Source of the DNA: a gamma proteobacterium symbiont of Ctena orbiculata
Lineage (GTDB): Bacteria > Pseudomonadota > Gammaproteobacteria > Chromatiales > Chromatiaceae
NCBI GenBank assembly: GCA_003094555.1
Contig: NATW01000091.1
Span: 1 to 35,726, forward strand
DNA: 35,726 nucleotides
Direction of reading: 5' to 3'
Below are positions 24,052 through 32,694 of this stretch, piece by piece (position 1 is the stretch's first letter; every line of letters begins with the position of its first letter). The notes under the pieces are model-generated. The model did not search any database. It was not told the origin of the DNA and saw nothing but the letters and a program-made list of their open reading frames with translations. Position numbers and translations under genes: made by a program.

Positions 24052-27000
24052 CTAATCATCCGACTCCCCCACCGCCAATCTCGCCAACTGTTCATAAAGT
24101 TGATAACGGGTCTTGATATGCTGTTGTGCCTGACGCAGAAAGTGTTCCGAGTGCTCAGGGTGGGTACGTTCCAATACGCTGAATCGGGTCTCTGTGGAGG
24201 CGAAATCCCGGTAGGGGATGGATGGCTCCTTGGAGTCCATTTTCAACGGGTTCTCACCCTTTTCACTACGCCGCGGGTCATAACGGAACAGGGGCCAATG
24301 TCCCGAATCCACCGCCAGCTCCTGCTGTCGGATGTTGTTCGACAGGTCGACCCCATGGGCGATGCAGGGAGAGTAACAGATGATCAGGGAGGGACCGTCG
24401 TAGGATTCGGCCTCGAGAAAGATGCGCAGGGTCTGTATGTCCTTGGCGCCGAATGCCACCTGTCCCACGTAGACATTGCCGTAGGCCATGGCCATCAGGG
24501 CGATATCCTTTTTGTTGGTCGGCTTGCCACTGGCAGAGAACTTGGCAACGGCACCCAGGGGGGTGGCCTTGGAGGTCTGGCCGCCGGTGTTGGAGTAGGT
24601 CTCCGTATCCAGCAGCAGGATGTTGACGTTGCGCCCGGCGGCGAACACATGGTCCACACCGCCATAACCGATGTCGTAGGCCCAGCCGTCGCCCCCCACC
24701 AGCCAGACGCTTTTCTTTGCCAGGCTGTCGGCCACCGCCAGCAGGCGCTTCGCCTCGGGGGTGTCGATCTGCGCCAGTTTCTGCTTCAAGGTGTCGATAC
24801 GTTGACGCTGTTCGAAGATCTCGGCCTCGCTCTGCTGTTCTGCCTTGAGCAGGGCATCGCTCAGTTCGCCACCCAGCTGGTCCCGCATCCCGTTGATCAG
24901 GGTGACTGCCTGGTCCCGCTGCATATCGATGGCGATGCGCATGCCAAGACCGAATTCCGCATTGTCCTCGAACAGGGAGTTTGACCAGGTGGGGCCGCGG
25001 CCCTCCGGGTTGGTGGTGTAGGGAGTGGTGGGCAGGTTGCCGCCGTAGATCGATGAGCAGCCGGTGGCGTTGGCGATGAGCATACGGTCGCCGAAGAGCT
25101 GGGTCGCCAGTTTGATGTAGGGGGTCTCGCCGCAACCGACGCAGGCGCCGGAGAATTCGAACAGGGGCTGCATGACCATGGATCCCTTGATGGTGGTCTC
25201 CTTGAGCCGGGTCCGGTCGTATTCGGGCAGGCTGAGAAAGAACGCCCAGTTGCCCCTTTCCTGTTGGTGATAGGCCTCGTCATCCACCATGTTGAGGGCC
25301 TTGCGCTGTGGATTCTTCTTGTCCCGGATGGGGCAGATCTCCACGCAGAGACCGCAACCGGTGCAATCGTCTGGCGCTACCTGATAGCTGATGTGGCTGC
25401 CCGGCTCGAAATCCTTGGCCCCCTTGATCGGGGTGTGGAGGAAGCTGTCGGGGGCATCCTCGGTCAGGGCTTCGGGGAAGATCTTGGAGCGGATGGCGGC
25501 ATGGGGACAGACCAGGGGACACTTGCCGCAGTGGGTGCAGAGATCCATCTCCCACTTCGGCAGCTGCAGGGCGATATTGCGTTTCTCATAGGCGGTGGTG
25601 CCCAGGGGCCAGGTGCCATCGTTGGGCATCAGGCTGACCGGCACCGCATCACCCAGGCCGGCGATGATGAGGGAGGTGACCTGCTGCACGAAGGCAGGCG
25701 CATCGGCAGGTACCACGGCTTTGGGACTCTCCTCCTTGGTTGTCGCCTCCGGCAACGGAACCTGATGCAGGCCCGCCAGGGCGGCGTCGATGGCGTCGTA
25801 GTTGCGTTGCAGCAGGCGCGCACCCTTGCGGCCATAGCTCTTTTTCACCGCCTCCTTGATCAGTTCGATGGCAAGATCCTGCCGCAGCAGGCCGGAGATG
25901 GCGAAGAAGCAGGTCTGCATGATGGTGTTGATACGCCGTCCCATGCCGGTCTTGTCGGCGATTTCGTAGGCATCGATGATGTAGAGGCTCAATCCCTTGT
26001 CGAGCATCTGCCGCTGCATCTTACCCGGCAGGGTATCCCACACCTCATTCGGGCCGGCACTGGTATTGAGCAGAAACACACCACCAGGCTGTGCCATCTC
26101 GAGCATTTCGTAGCGGCCGAGAAAGGTGGGTTGGTGACAGGCCACGAAACTGGCTTCGTCCTTGCCGATGAGGTAGGTACTGTTGATCGGATCGGGACCG
26201 AAGCGCAGATGCGAGACGGTTATCGCCCCCGACTTTTTCGAGTCATACTGAAAATAGCCCTGGGCATGATTCTTGGTCTGTTCGCCGATGATCTTGATGG
26301 AGTTCTTGTTGGCGGAGACGGTGCCGTCGGCACCCAGGCCATAGAAGAGACAGGCGGTGACACCTTGCGAGGCGGCGGGACGGAAACTGCTGTCCCAGGG
26401 CAGGCTGGTCTTGCTGAGGTCGTCGATGATGCCGACAGTAAAGGGATTTCGCGGTGTCTCTTTTGCCAGCTCGTCAAAGATGGCCTTCACCATTGCCGGG
26501 GTGAACTCCTTGGAGGAGAGACCGTAACGTCCGCCGATGATGCGTGGCAGGTGAGCGCGGCGCCCCTCGTTATAGGCCTGGGCAAAGGCCCCCAGGACAT
26601 CCTTATACAGCGGCTCGCCGTCGGCGCCGGGCTCCTTGGTGCGGTCGAGCGCGGCGATCTTTTTCACTCCATCGGGTACCGCATCCAACAGCTGCTCTGC
26701 AGCGAATGGGCGGAACAGGCGTACCTTGACCATGCCCACCTTTTCCCCTGCCGCAACCAGGTGCTCCACCGCCTCCTGGGCTGCACCGATGCCGGAACCC
26801 ATGAGCATGATAATCCGCTCAGGATGCTCTGCACCCAGATATTCGAACAGGCTGTATTGTCGTCCGCTGAGGCGGGCGAATCTGTGCATGGTGGATTGCA
26901 GGATTGCCGGCGCCTTGGCATAGAAGGGGTTGACAGTTTCCCGGCCCTGGAAATAGACATCGGGATTTTGCGAGGTGCCGCGGATCACCGGGTGATCGGG

Positions 27001-27627
27001 TGAGAGCGACCGTTCACGGTGGGCGATGATCCACTCCTCGTCGATCATCGCCCTGATGGTCTCTTCCCGGGGCAGTTGAATCTTGTTGACCTCGTGGGAG
27101 GTGCGAAAACCATCGAAGAAGTGGAGGTAGGGGATACGGCTTTCGAGGCTGGCCGCCTGGGCGATCAGGGCGAAGTCCGCCACCTCCTGCACACTGGCGG
27201 AGCAGAGCATGGCATACCCGGTGGCGCGGCAGGCCATGACATCGCTGTGGTCACCAAAGATGGAGAGGGCCTGAACCGCCAGGGAACGGGCCGAGACATG
27301 TAAAACAGTCGGGGTCAGCTCACCGGCGATCTTATACATGTTGGGTATCATCAACAGAAGGCCCTGGGAGGCGGTAAAAGAGGTGGAGAGGGACCCCGCC
27401 TGCAACGCCCCGTGCACGGTTCCCGCGGCACCGGCCTCGCTCTGCATCTCGATCACGTCCGGCACCGAACCCCAGATGTTTTTTATCCCCCGGGCGGACC
27501 ACTCATCGGACCACTCCCCCATGGGTGATGCGGGGGTGATCGGGTAGATGGCGATGACTTCATTGGTGAGGTGCGCGATATGGGCGGCGGCTTCGTTACC
27601 GTCGATGGTCACCATCTCTTTTTGCAT
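24052..27627 (-). CDS. nifJ: Pyruvate:ferredoxin (flavodoxin) oxidoreductase
   Basis: A 1191-residue single-chain enzyme, the expected length. It converts pyruvate and CoA to acetyl-CoA and CO2 while reducing ferredoxin or flavodoxin, and is reversible. Domains: N-terminal pyrimidine-binding part with YPITPASPMGEW; the gamma/EKR region; a two-[4Fe-4S] ferredoxin domain with CTHCGKCPLVCP (about 695) and CTGCGLCVEICP (about 755); and the TPP-binding C-terminal domain with CVGCGETPY (about 827) and GGDGWAYDIGYGG (about 980). ATG 27627 has AGGA upstream, whereas the longer frame begins at TTG 27681. It is divergent from the hydrogenase operon. It indicates anaerobic or microaerobic pyruvate metabolism or carbon fixation. 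Confidence 0.97.
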   Translation of the reverse strand: MQKEMVTIDGNEAAAHIAHLTNEVIAIYPITPASPMGEWSDEWSARGIKNIWGSVPDVIEMQSEAGAAGTVHGALQAGSLSTSFTASQGLLLMIPNMYKIAGELTPTVLHVSARSLAVQALSIFGDHSDVMACRATGYAMLCSASVQEVADFALIAQAASLESRIPYLHFFDGFRTSHEVNKIQLPREETIRAMIDEEWIIAHRERSLSPDHPVIRGTSQNPDVYFQGRETVNPFYAKAPAILQSTMHRFARLSGRQYSLFEYLGAEHPERIIMLMGSGIGAAQEAVEHLVAAGEKVGMVKVRLFRPFAAEQLLDAVPDGVKKIAALDRTKEPGADGEPLYKDVLGAFAQAYNEGRRAHLPRIIGGRYGLSSKEFTPAMVKAIFDELAKETPRNPFTVGIIDDLSKTSLPWDSSFRPAASQGVTACLFYGLGADGTVSANKNSIKIIGEQTKNHAQGYFQYDSKKSGAITVSHLRFGPDPINSTYLIGKDEASFVACHQPTFLGRYEMLEMAQPGGVFLLNTSAGPNEVWDTLPGKMQRQMLDKGLSLYIIDAYEIADKTGMGRRINTIMQTCFFAISGLLRQDLAIELIKEAVKKSYGRKGARLLQRNYDAIDAALAGLHQVPLPEATTKEESPKAVVPADAPAFVQQVTSLIIAGLGDAVPVSLMPNDGTWPLGTTAYEKRNIALQLPKWEMDLCTHCGKCPLVCPHAAIRSKIFPEALTEDAPDSFLHTPIKGAKDFEPGSHISYQVAPDDCTGCGLCVEICPIRDKKNPQRKALNMVDDEAYHQQERGNWAFFLSLPEYDRTRLKETTIKGSMVMQPLFEFSGACVGCGETPYIKLATQLFGDRMLIANATGCSSIYGGNLPTTPYTTNPEGRGPTWSNSLFEDNAEFGLGMRIAIDMQRDQAVTLINGMRDQLGGELSDALLKAEQQSEAEIFEQRQRIDTLKQKLAQIDTPEAKRLLAVADSLAKKSVWLVGGDGWAYDIGYGGVDHVFAAGRNVNILLLDTETYSNTGGQTSKATPLGAVAKFSASGKPTNKKDIALMAMAYGNVYVGQVAFGAKDIQTLRIFLEAESYDGPSLIICYSPCIAHGVDLSNNIRQQELAVDSGHWPLFRYDPRRSEKGENPLKMDSKEPSIPYRDFASTETRFSVLERTHPEHSEHFLRQAQQHIKTRYQLYEQLARLAVGESDD

Positions 27628-27931
27628 ATCCTGAATTCCTGGTCTGGTTGCCGGGGCAATAACAATTTCCGAGTTGATCAATAACAGCTGTCGATGGTCT
27701 GTGCGCTCCTATCCTTGCTCCGATTCAGTGCAACCGATTTCCATGATTGATGAAGGTCATACTACAGCTTGTTTTGTGTTTAATTTACCTACCCAGCATT
27801 GAATCCTTGACTAGAATTAAGTCGAAGAACAATGCAACTTTCATTGCGAATTCTTTAGCAGTTCGAAAATGTTTTTTTAACTTTACGCTTTTTTTCCAGT
27901 GATGACCAAGTAACGGTCTCAAGGATCCAGT
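27628..27931. promoter_or_regulatory. 304-bp divergent promoter region between nifJ and the hydrogenase operon
   Basis: It holds promoters for both directions. Two T7 tracts (27872-27878 and 27889-27895) lie 17 bp apart close to the hydB start, and a TTGACT hexamer at 27807-27812 is a -35 candidate for hydB but lacks a convincing -10. I saw no clean FNR/ANR box (TTGATnnnnATCAA) and no clear sigma54 GG-N10-GC site, though shared control by oxygen would be expected from the genes. Confidence 0.4.
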
Positions 27932-29062
27932 GTGAATTCTCAGCACCACTCAGCGGTCGAAAGACGCCCGGGTTATTTAGCTCGTTCGTCATTGCAGACA
28001 CTATTTACAGTTTTGAGTCAATCCGGTTACAAGATATTGGGCCCACGGGTACGTGACGGAGCGATTCAATTCGAGCCCCTTGACGGCCCGGATGCATTGC
28101 CTGTGGGTGTGACCAATGACCAGCAGCCGGGGCACTATCGGTTAAACCACGGAGAGAGTCAGCGGCTCTTCGACTGGAACCACGGTCCCCAGGGTTTGAA
28201 GCCACTCTGTTTCGCCCCCCGTGAGGTGCTCTGGCAGGAGATTGCCGATCCCTTCACCTTCAATCGAACCCTGCCGGAGGTGAAACACACCGCGGTGCTC
28301 GGTGTGCGGGCCTGCGATTTGGCGGCACTGTCGATTCTGGATCACCATTTTGAGCTGGAGATGCGCCCCGATCCCCATTACAAGGAGCGCCGTGAAAGCC
28401 TGTTGCTGATCGGCGTCGATTGCGCCCATTCCGCCTCCACCTGCTTCTGTCTCTCCACCGGTGACGGGCCGGCCTTGGATGGCGGTTACGACATCGGCAT
28501 GGCGGAACTCGAGGAGGGTTTTCTGATCTGGCACCTGAGTACAAAGGGTGAGGCGATCACCAGCCAACTGGCACTGCAGGCCGCCGATGATGCCCAGCTC
28601 GAGGCGATGTTGCAGGCCACCGATCAAGCAGCCAGTGAACAGCAGCGTCAGCTGCCCGGGAGTGAAGCGCTGCAACAACTCTACAAGCGGCTGGATCATG
28701 CTCAGTGGGATCAGGTTGCAGAGCGCTGCCTGTCCTGTGGCAACTGTACCGCGGTCTGTCCCACCTGCTTCTGCTATCAGGTGGGTCATGAGGTGGCCCT
28801 GACCGGCGATGTGGCGGAGATGGTGCGTAATTGGGACTCCTGTTTCAGTCCCACCCATAGCGATATGGGTCACTTCCAGGTCCGGAGTAATATCAAACAC
28901 CGTTATCGTCAATGGATGACCCATAAATTGGCCGGCTGGCAGGTACAGCAGCGGCGTATCGGGTGTACCGGTTGTGGTCGTTGTATCACCTGGTGTCCGG
29001 TGGGTATAGATCTGACCCAGGAGGTTACAGCTGTGTTGGAGGAGGACAGTCTCGATGTTTGA
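27932..29062 (+). CDS. hydB: Group 3b [NiFe] hydrogenase (sulfhydrogenase) beta subunit, 4Fe-4S dicluster protein
   Basis: A 376-residue electron-transfer subunit with two C-terminal cluster motifs: CLSCGNCTAVCP (about 266-277) and CTGCGRCITWCP (about 346-357), with extra cysteines between them (CFC, DSCFSP). It matches the beta subunit of soluble NADP-linked hydrogenases such as Pyrococcus hydrogenase I, which carries electrons between the FAD subunit and the NiFe core; in archaeal enzymes the beta/gamma pair also supports sulfur reduction. The GTG start is preceded by AGGA. Gene order beta-gamma-delta-alpha is exactly that of group 3b operons. It overlaps the next gene by 8 bp. Confidence 0.93.
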   Translation: MNSQHHSAVERRPGYLARSSLQTLFTVLSQSGYKILGPRVRDGAIQFEPLDGPDALPVGVTNDQQPGHYRLNHGESQRLFDWNHGPQGLKPLCFAPREVLWQEIADPFTFNRTLPEVKHTAVLGVRACDLAALSILDHHFELEMRPDPHYKERRESLLLIGVDCAHSASTCFCLSTGDGPALDGGYDIGMAELEEGFLIWHLSTKGEAITSQLALQAADDAQLEAMLQATDQAASEQQRQLPGSEALQQLYKRLDHAQWDQVAERCLSCGNCTAVCPTCFCYQVGHEVALTGDVAEMVRNWDSCFSPTHSDMGHFQVRSNIKHRYRQWMTHKLAGWQVQQRRIGCTGCGRCITWCPVGIDLTQEVTAVLEEDSLDV

Positions 29063-29885
29063 TCCCCATATGCCACATGTCGCAGTGATCGACCAACGTA
29101 TCCAGGAGTCGCCAACCATCTTCACCCTACGGCTGCAGTACGACTGGGAAGTGCAAAAGGCCTATGAATTCGATCCCGGTCAGTTCAACATGGTCACCCT
29201 GTTCGGTGTCGGTGAGATCCCCATCTCCATCGTCAACGACCCCTTGGACAACCACTACTTCGACCACACCATTCGGGTGGTGGGTCGTGTCTCGGAGGGC
29301 ATGTCGAAGCTGCAACCGGGTGACCGGGTGGGTATACGTGGTCCCTTTGGCCGGGGTTGGCCCCTGGCGCGGATGAAGGGCAAGGATATCCTGCTTATCA
29401 CCGGCGGACTGGGCTGTGCCCCGCTGGTCTCGGTGATCCGGTTCATCATGCGTCGCCGCGAATACTACGGTCGTATCCATATCCTGCAGGGGGTCAAGCA
29501 CTCGGATGATCTGATCTGGCGCGATCAGTATGACGAATGGGCGAAGTTGCATGACGTGCATATCCTGCTGGCGGCGGATGTCGCCGGCAAGGGCTGGAAA
29601 GGACAGCAGGGAATGGTTACCGAACTGATGAGTCAGATCTCGGTACGACCCCATCGAACCGTCGCCTTGCTGTGCGGACCGGAGCTGATGATGCTGGCAG
29701 CGATCGCCGGTTTGCGCGACATGGGCCTGGCCGACGGCAGCATCTGGTTCAGTATGGAGCGCAATATGCAGTGCGGCATCGGACAGTGCGGCCACTGCCA
29801 GATAGGTCCTCACTATGTTTGCCAGGATGGGCCGGTGTTCTGTTATTCGGATCTGGCGGATTTCTTGGGGGCTAAAGGATTTTGA
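29055..29885 (+). CDS. hydG: Group 3b hydrogenase gamma subunit, FAD/NAD(P)-binding
   Basis: A 276-residue ferredoxin-NADP-reductase-like protein: FAD-binding barrel (about 1-105), NAD(P)-binding Rossmann part with ITGGLGCAP (about 115-123), and a C-terminal [2Fe-2S] site CGIGQCGHC-x7-C (about 239-255), as in PyrK/HydG. It passes electrons between NADPH and the beta subunit. The start overlaps hydB, indicating coupling. The next gene is separated by a 195-bp gap filled by a repeat element, which is unusual for this operon. Confidence 0.94.
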   Translation: MFDPHMPHVAVIDQRIQESPTIFTLRLQYDWEVQKAYEFDPGQFNMVTLFGVGEIPISIVNDPLDNHYFDHTIRVVGRVSEGMSKLQPGDRVGIRGPFGRGWPLARMKGKDILLITGGLGCAPLVSVIRFIMRRREYYGRIHILQGVKHSDDLIWRDQYDEWAKLHDVHILLAADVAGKGWKGQQGMVTELMSQISVRPHRTVALLCGPELMMLAAIAGLRDMGLADGSIWFSMERNMQCGIGQCGHCQIGPHYVCQDGPVFCYSDLADFLGAKGF

Positions 29886-29890
29886 CTGAA

Positions 29891-30053
29891 GAGTTTTGAG
29901 TTTTTAGTTTTTAGTTTTGAGTTGTTTTGTGTGCGGGGAGCCGCACCACATCGATTCCATCTCCCTTGGGGAGAGGGACAGGGTGAGGGGATATACAACG
30001 TGAGCGAAGCGAACACATTTAACTCAAAACTAAAAACTCATAACTCAAAACTT
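29891..30053. repeat. 163-bp element with 33-bp terminal inverted repeats inside the hydrogenase operon
   Basis: Arms at 29891-29923 and 30021-30053 are inverted copies with 30 of 33 positions identical. Each arm is built of 7-bp units: GAGTTTT, GAGTTTT, TAGTTTT, TAGTTTT on the left and the complement on the right. The 97-bp middle contains a small hairpin CTCCC-TTG-GGGAG (29961-29973) in a purine-rich stretch. It begins 5 bp after the hydG stop and ends 27 bp before the hydD ATG. No coding capacity. It is probably a non-autonomous repeat. In mRNA it would fold into a long AU-rich stem. Confidence 0.85.
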
Positions 30054-30080
30054 CCATATTAGATGGGACGGAGTATAGAT

Positions 30081-30869
30081 ATGACAGGCACCAAACCAAA
30101 GCTCGCGGTCCACAAATTCAGCTCCTGCGATGGCTGTCAGCTGGCGCTGCTGAATCTGGGTGAGCCGTTGCTACTGCTTCCGGAGCTGGTGGATATCGTG
30201 CATTTCGCCGAGGCCGGTCCCAGCGATCCGGTGGCTGATGCCGACATTGCGCTGGTGGAGGGTAGCGTCTCCACCCCGGAGGATATCGAACGCATCAAGC
30301 AGGTGCGGGAGCACAGCGGTTTGCTGATCTCCATCGGTGCCTGCGCCACCGTGGGTGGGTTGCAGGCACTGGCCAATTTTACCGACCGTGGCGCCTGGAT
30401 GGCGGCGGTCTATGATCGGCCCGACTACATAGAGGCGCTGGAGAGCTCCAATCCCATCTCCGAATACGTCAAGGTCGATTTCGAGATCCCAGGTTGTCCG
30501 GTCAATTCGCGCCAAGTGATAGGTGCCTTGCGTGACCTGCTGAACGGTGTCAAACCTCGTCCGGAGACCCGATCGGTCTGTATGGGATGCAAGCGCCTGG
30601 GTGTGGTCTGTACCATGGTCACAAAGGGTGAACCCTGCATGGGGCCGGTGACCGTGGCGGGGTGCGGCGCGCTCTGTCCATCCATAGGCCGGGGTTGTTA
30701 CAGCTGTTACGGACCCCTGAAGCTGGTCAACGATCGCTCCCTGGCCAAGCGTTTTGCCGAATTGGGCCTCGACCGCGACGCCATTGCGCGACGCTTCCAT
30801 TTTATTGCCAATCACGCCCCTGCCTTCAAACAGGCGGGTGAGCGGCTGAAAGATAACACCCATGAATGA
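30081..30869 (+). CDS. hydD: Group 3b hydrogenase delta (small) subunit
   Basis: A 262-residue [NiFe] hydrogenase small subunit binding the electron-relay Fe-S clusters. The proximal-cluster motif SSCDGCQ lies at about 12-18, followed by GACATVGG (about 91-98), GCP (about 138-140), and later cysteine-rich motifs CMGCKRLGVVC and GCYSCYGP. ATG 30081 is preferred over ATG 30063 because GGAG lies 7 nt upstream. There is no Tat signal, consistent with a cytoplasmic enzyme. It overlaps hydA by 8 bp. Confidence 0.95.
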   Translation: MTGTKPKLAVHKFSSCDGCQLALLNLGEPLLLLPELVDIVHFAEAGPSDPVADADIALVEGSVSTPEDIERIKQVREHSGLLISIGACATVGGLQALANFTDRGAWMAAVYDRPDYIEALESSNPISEYVKVDFEIPGCPVNSRQVIGALRDLLNGVKPRPETRSVCMGCKRLGVVCTMVTKGEPCMGPVTVAGCGALCPSIGRGCYSCYGPLKLVNDRSLAKRFAELGLDRDAIARRFHFIANHAPAFKQAGERLKDNTHE

Positions 30870-32163
30870 TTCAACACGCGATATTCATATCCATGTGCCG
30901 GTGCTGACCCGGGTCGAGGGCGAAGGCGCCCTGAAGATCGATGTGGCGGACGGTGCCATCCAGAACCTGGCCCTGCATATCTACGAGCCACCCCGGCTGT
31001 TCGAGAAGTTTGTCGAGGGCTACGAGTGCGATCAGGTGATCGATATGGTGGCGCGCATCTGCGGTATCTGCCCGGTGGCCTACCAGATGAGCGCGGTGCA
31101 GGCCTTCGAGGAGTTGTTCGGTCTGGAGCCCCCCGGCTGGTTAGAGGAGATGCGCCGTGCCATGTATTGCGGCGAATGGCTGCAGAGCCATGCCCTGCAT
31201 ATCCATCTCCTGGCGGCCCCGGATTTTCTCGGTTTCGATTCCGCTATCGCCATGGCGTCCGACTATCCGGACGCGGTGCGGCGCGGTCTTGAACTGCAGA
31301 CCCTGGGTAACGATCTGATTGCACTCTTCGGCGGTCGTTCGGTGCATCCGGTGGGGGTTCGTGTGGGTGGCTTCTACCGGCCGCCGAGGCAGGATGAAGT
31401 GGATTCCATGCTGCGCCGCCTGCAAGCGGCACTGCCGGCAGCGGAGGCCCTGGTGGGTTGGACGGCGGGGCTCGATTTTCCGGATGATGAACAGTCCTTC
31501 ATCAGCGTTGCCATGAGCCACCCGGATGAGTACGCCATCAATCGGGGTAATCTGATCTCGGGACAGGGACTCGAGACGGAGATCAATTTCTACGAGAGCT
31601 CTTTTCAGGAGCACCAGTCACCCCACTCCACGGCGCTGCATTCGACCCTGGATGGACGTCCCTACCTGGTCGGTCCCCTGGCCCGGATCAATCTCAACTT
31701 CCACCAGTTGCCGCCACCGGTGCGCAAGAGCCTGGACGAGTGCGGGATACATTTCCCCAGCCACAACATGTTCCACAGTATCGTGGCCCGGGCCATCGAG
31801 CTGCATCTGGCCCTGTATGAAGCGATTCGGCTGCTGCAGAACTATCGTCTGCCCGATGAACCCTATATCCCGCTTCAGCCCCGGGAGGGTAATGCCTTCG
31901 GTTGCACCGAAGCGCCCCGGGGAATCCTGTGGCACCGCTACGATGTGGATGAGCAGGGGATAGTGCGGCATGCCCGCATCATACCCCCCACCAGTCAGAA
32001 TCAGGGACGCATCGAAGAGGACATCCGCCTCTCCCTGGAGCGGTTCGGTCTGCACAATCCGGACGACGCCCTGCGGCTGAGGGCGGAACAGGTGATTCGC
32101 AACTATGATCCCTGTATCTCTTGTGCCACTCACTTTCTCACCCTCGACGTTCATCGCCGATGA
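30862..32163 (+). CDS. hydA: Group 3b hydrogenase alpha (large, NiFe) subunit
   Basis: A 433-residue catalytic subunit. The two CxxC motifs that bind the NiFe centre are RICGIC (65-70, ligands C67 and C70) and DPCISCATH (416-424, ligands C418 and C421). Nine residues follow H424 and would be removed by the maturation protease encoded next. The N-terminal RVEGEG motif is also kept. The group 3b enzyme is a cytoplasmic, reversible NADP-linked hydrogenase. It overlaps the protease gene by 4 bp (ATGA). Confidence 0.96.
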   Translation: MNDSTRDIHIHVPVLTRVEGEGALKIDVADGAIQNLALHIYEPPRLFEKFVEGYECDQVIDMVARICGICPVAYQMSAVQAFEELFGLEPPGWLEEMRRAMYCGEWLQSHALHIHLLAAPDFLGFDSAIAMASDYPDAVRRGLELQTLGNDLIALFGGRSVHPVGVRVGGFYRPPRQDEVDSMLRRLQAALPAAEALVGWTAGLDFPDDEQSFISVAMSHPDEYAINRGNLISGQGLETEINFYESSFQEHQSPHSTALHSTLDGRPYLVGPLARINLNFHQLPPPVRKSLDECGIHFPSHNMFHSIVARAIELHLALYEAIRLLQNYRLPDEPYIPLQPREGNAFGCTEAPRGILWHRYDVDEQGIVRHARIIPPTSQNQGRIEEDIRLSLERFGLHNPDDALRLRAEQVIRNYDPCISCATHFLTLDVHRR

Positions 32164-32591
32164 CCCGGGTCATAGGGGTCGGTTCACCCTTTGGGGCCGA
32201 TCGCCTGGCCTGGCTGGCAGTTGATCACCTTGCCGGATTGGGGTTGCAGGATTGCGAGCTGCTCAAGCTCGATCGCCCCGGCAGTCAACTGGTCAGCTAT
32301 TTTCAAGGTGTAGATCAGGTTGTGATTATCGATGCGGTGCGCCTGTCGGATAGACCGGGAGGCGTAATGAGGATTGATGTCGAGCGCTTGCATCAGCTGG
32401 AGTATCAGACTTCCAGCCATGGTTTTGGCGTCGCCGAGTCGATCGCCCTGGCCGGGCAACTGGGTGATTTGCCAGCGCGACTGCACCTGCTGGGTATTCA
32501 GACAGGTGAGGATATCGACCGGCTGCCGAGTATCGATCTGGGAATGCTCACAAGCCTGATCAACCGGTTACTGGATAGGGCATCCTGTTAG
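32160..32591 (+). CDS. Hydrogenase maturation protease (HybD/HyaD family)
   Basis: A 143-residue endopeptidase that cuts the C-terminal tail of the large subunit after nickel insertion. Nickel-sensing residues corresponding to E16, D62 and H93 of E. coli HybD are D14 (in GVGSPFGAD), D58 (VIIDAV) and H87 (SSHGFG). The usual GxGN is GVGS here. ATG 32160 overlaps the hydA stop. No other hyp maturation genes are in the window, so they must lie elsewhere. Confidence 0.93.
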   Translation: MTRVIGVGSPFGADRLAWLAVDHLAGLGLQDCELLKLDRPGSQLVSYFQGVDQVVIIDAVRLSDRPGGVMRIDVERLHQLEYQTSSHGFGVAESIALAGQLGDLPARLHLLGIQTGEDIDRLPSIDLGMLTSLINRLLDRASC

Positions 32592-32694
32592 CGCGGTCAT
32601 TCCGACTCCCCCGCGGCCACCGCCGGTCGCAGCATCGGCATCAGGTTTTCAGTGGCTGGCCGATAAGTATCATGGGGATAATCCAGGAGAGGTG

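Noticed and set aside
24278-25135. 285-codon minus-strand frame in another phase inside the pyruvate oxidoreductase gene
   Set aside because: Arg/Gly/His-rich out-of-frame product typical of GC-rich shadow frames.
25264-27003. A 579-codon open frame on the plus strand inside the pyruvate oxidoreductase gene
   Set aside because: It is antisense to a full-length, motif-complete enzyme; long antisense frames are common in GC-rich genes and it shows no recognisable domain.
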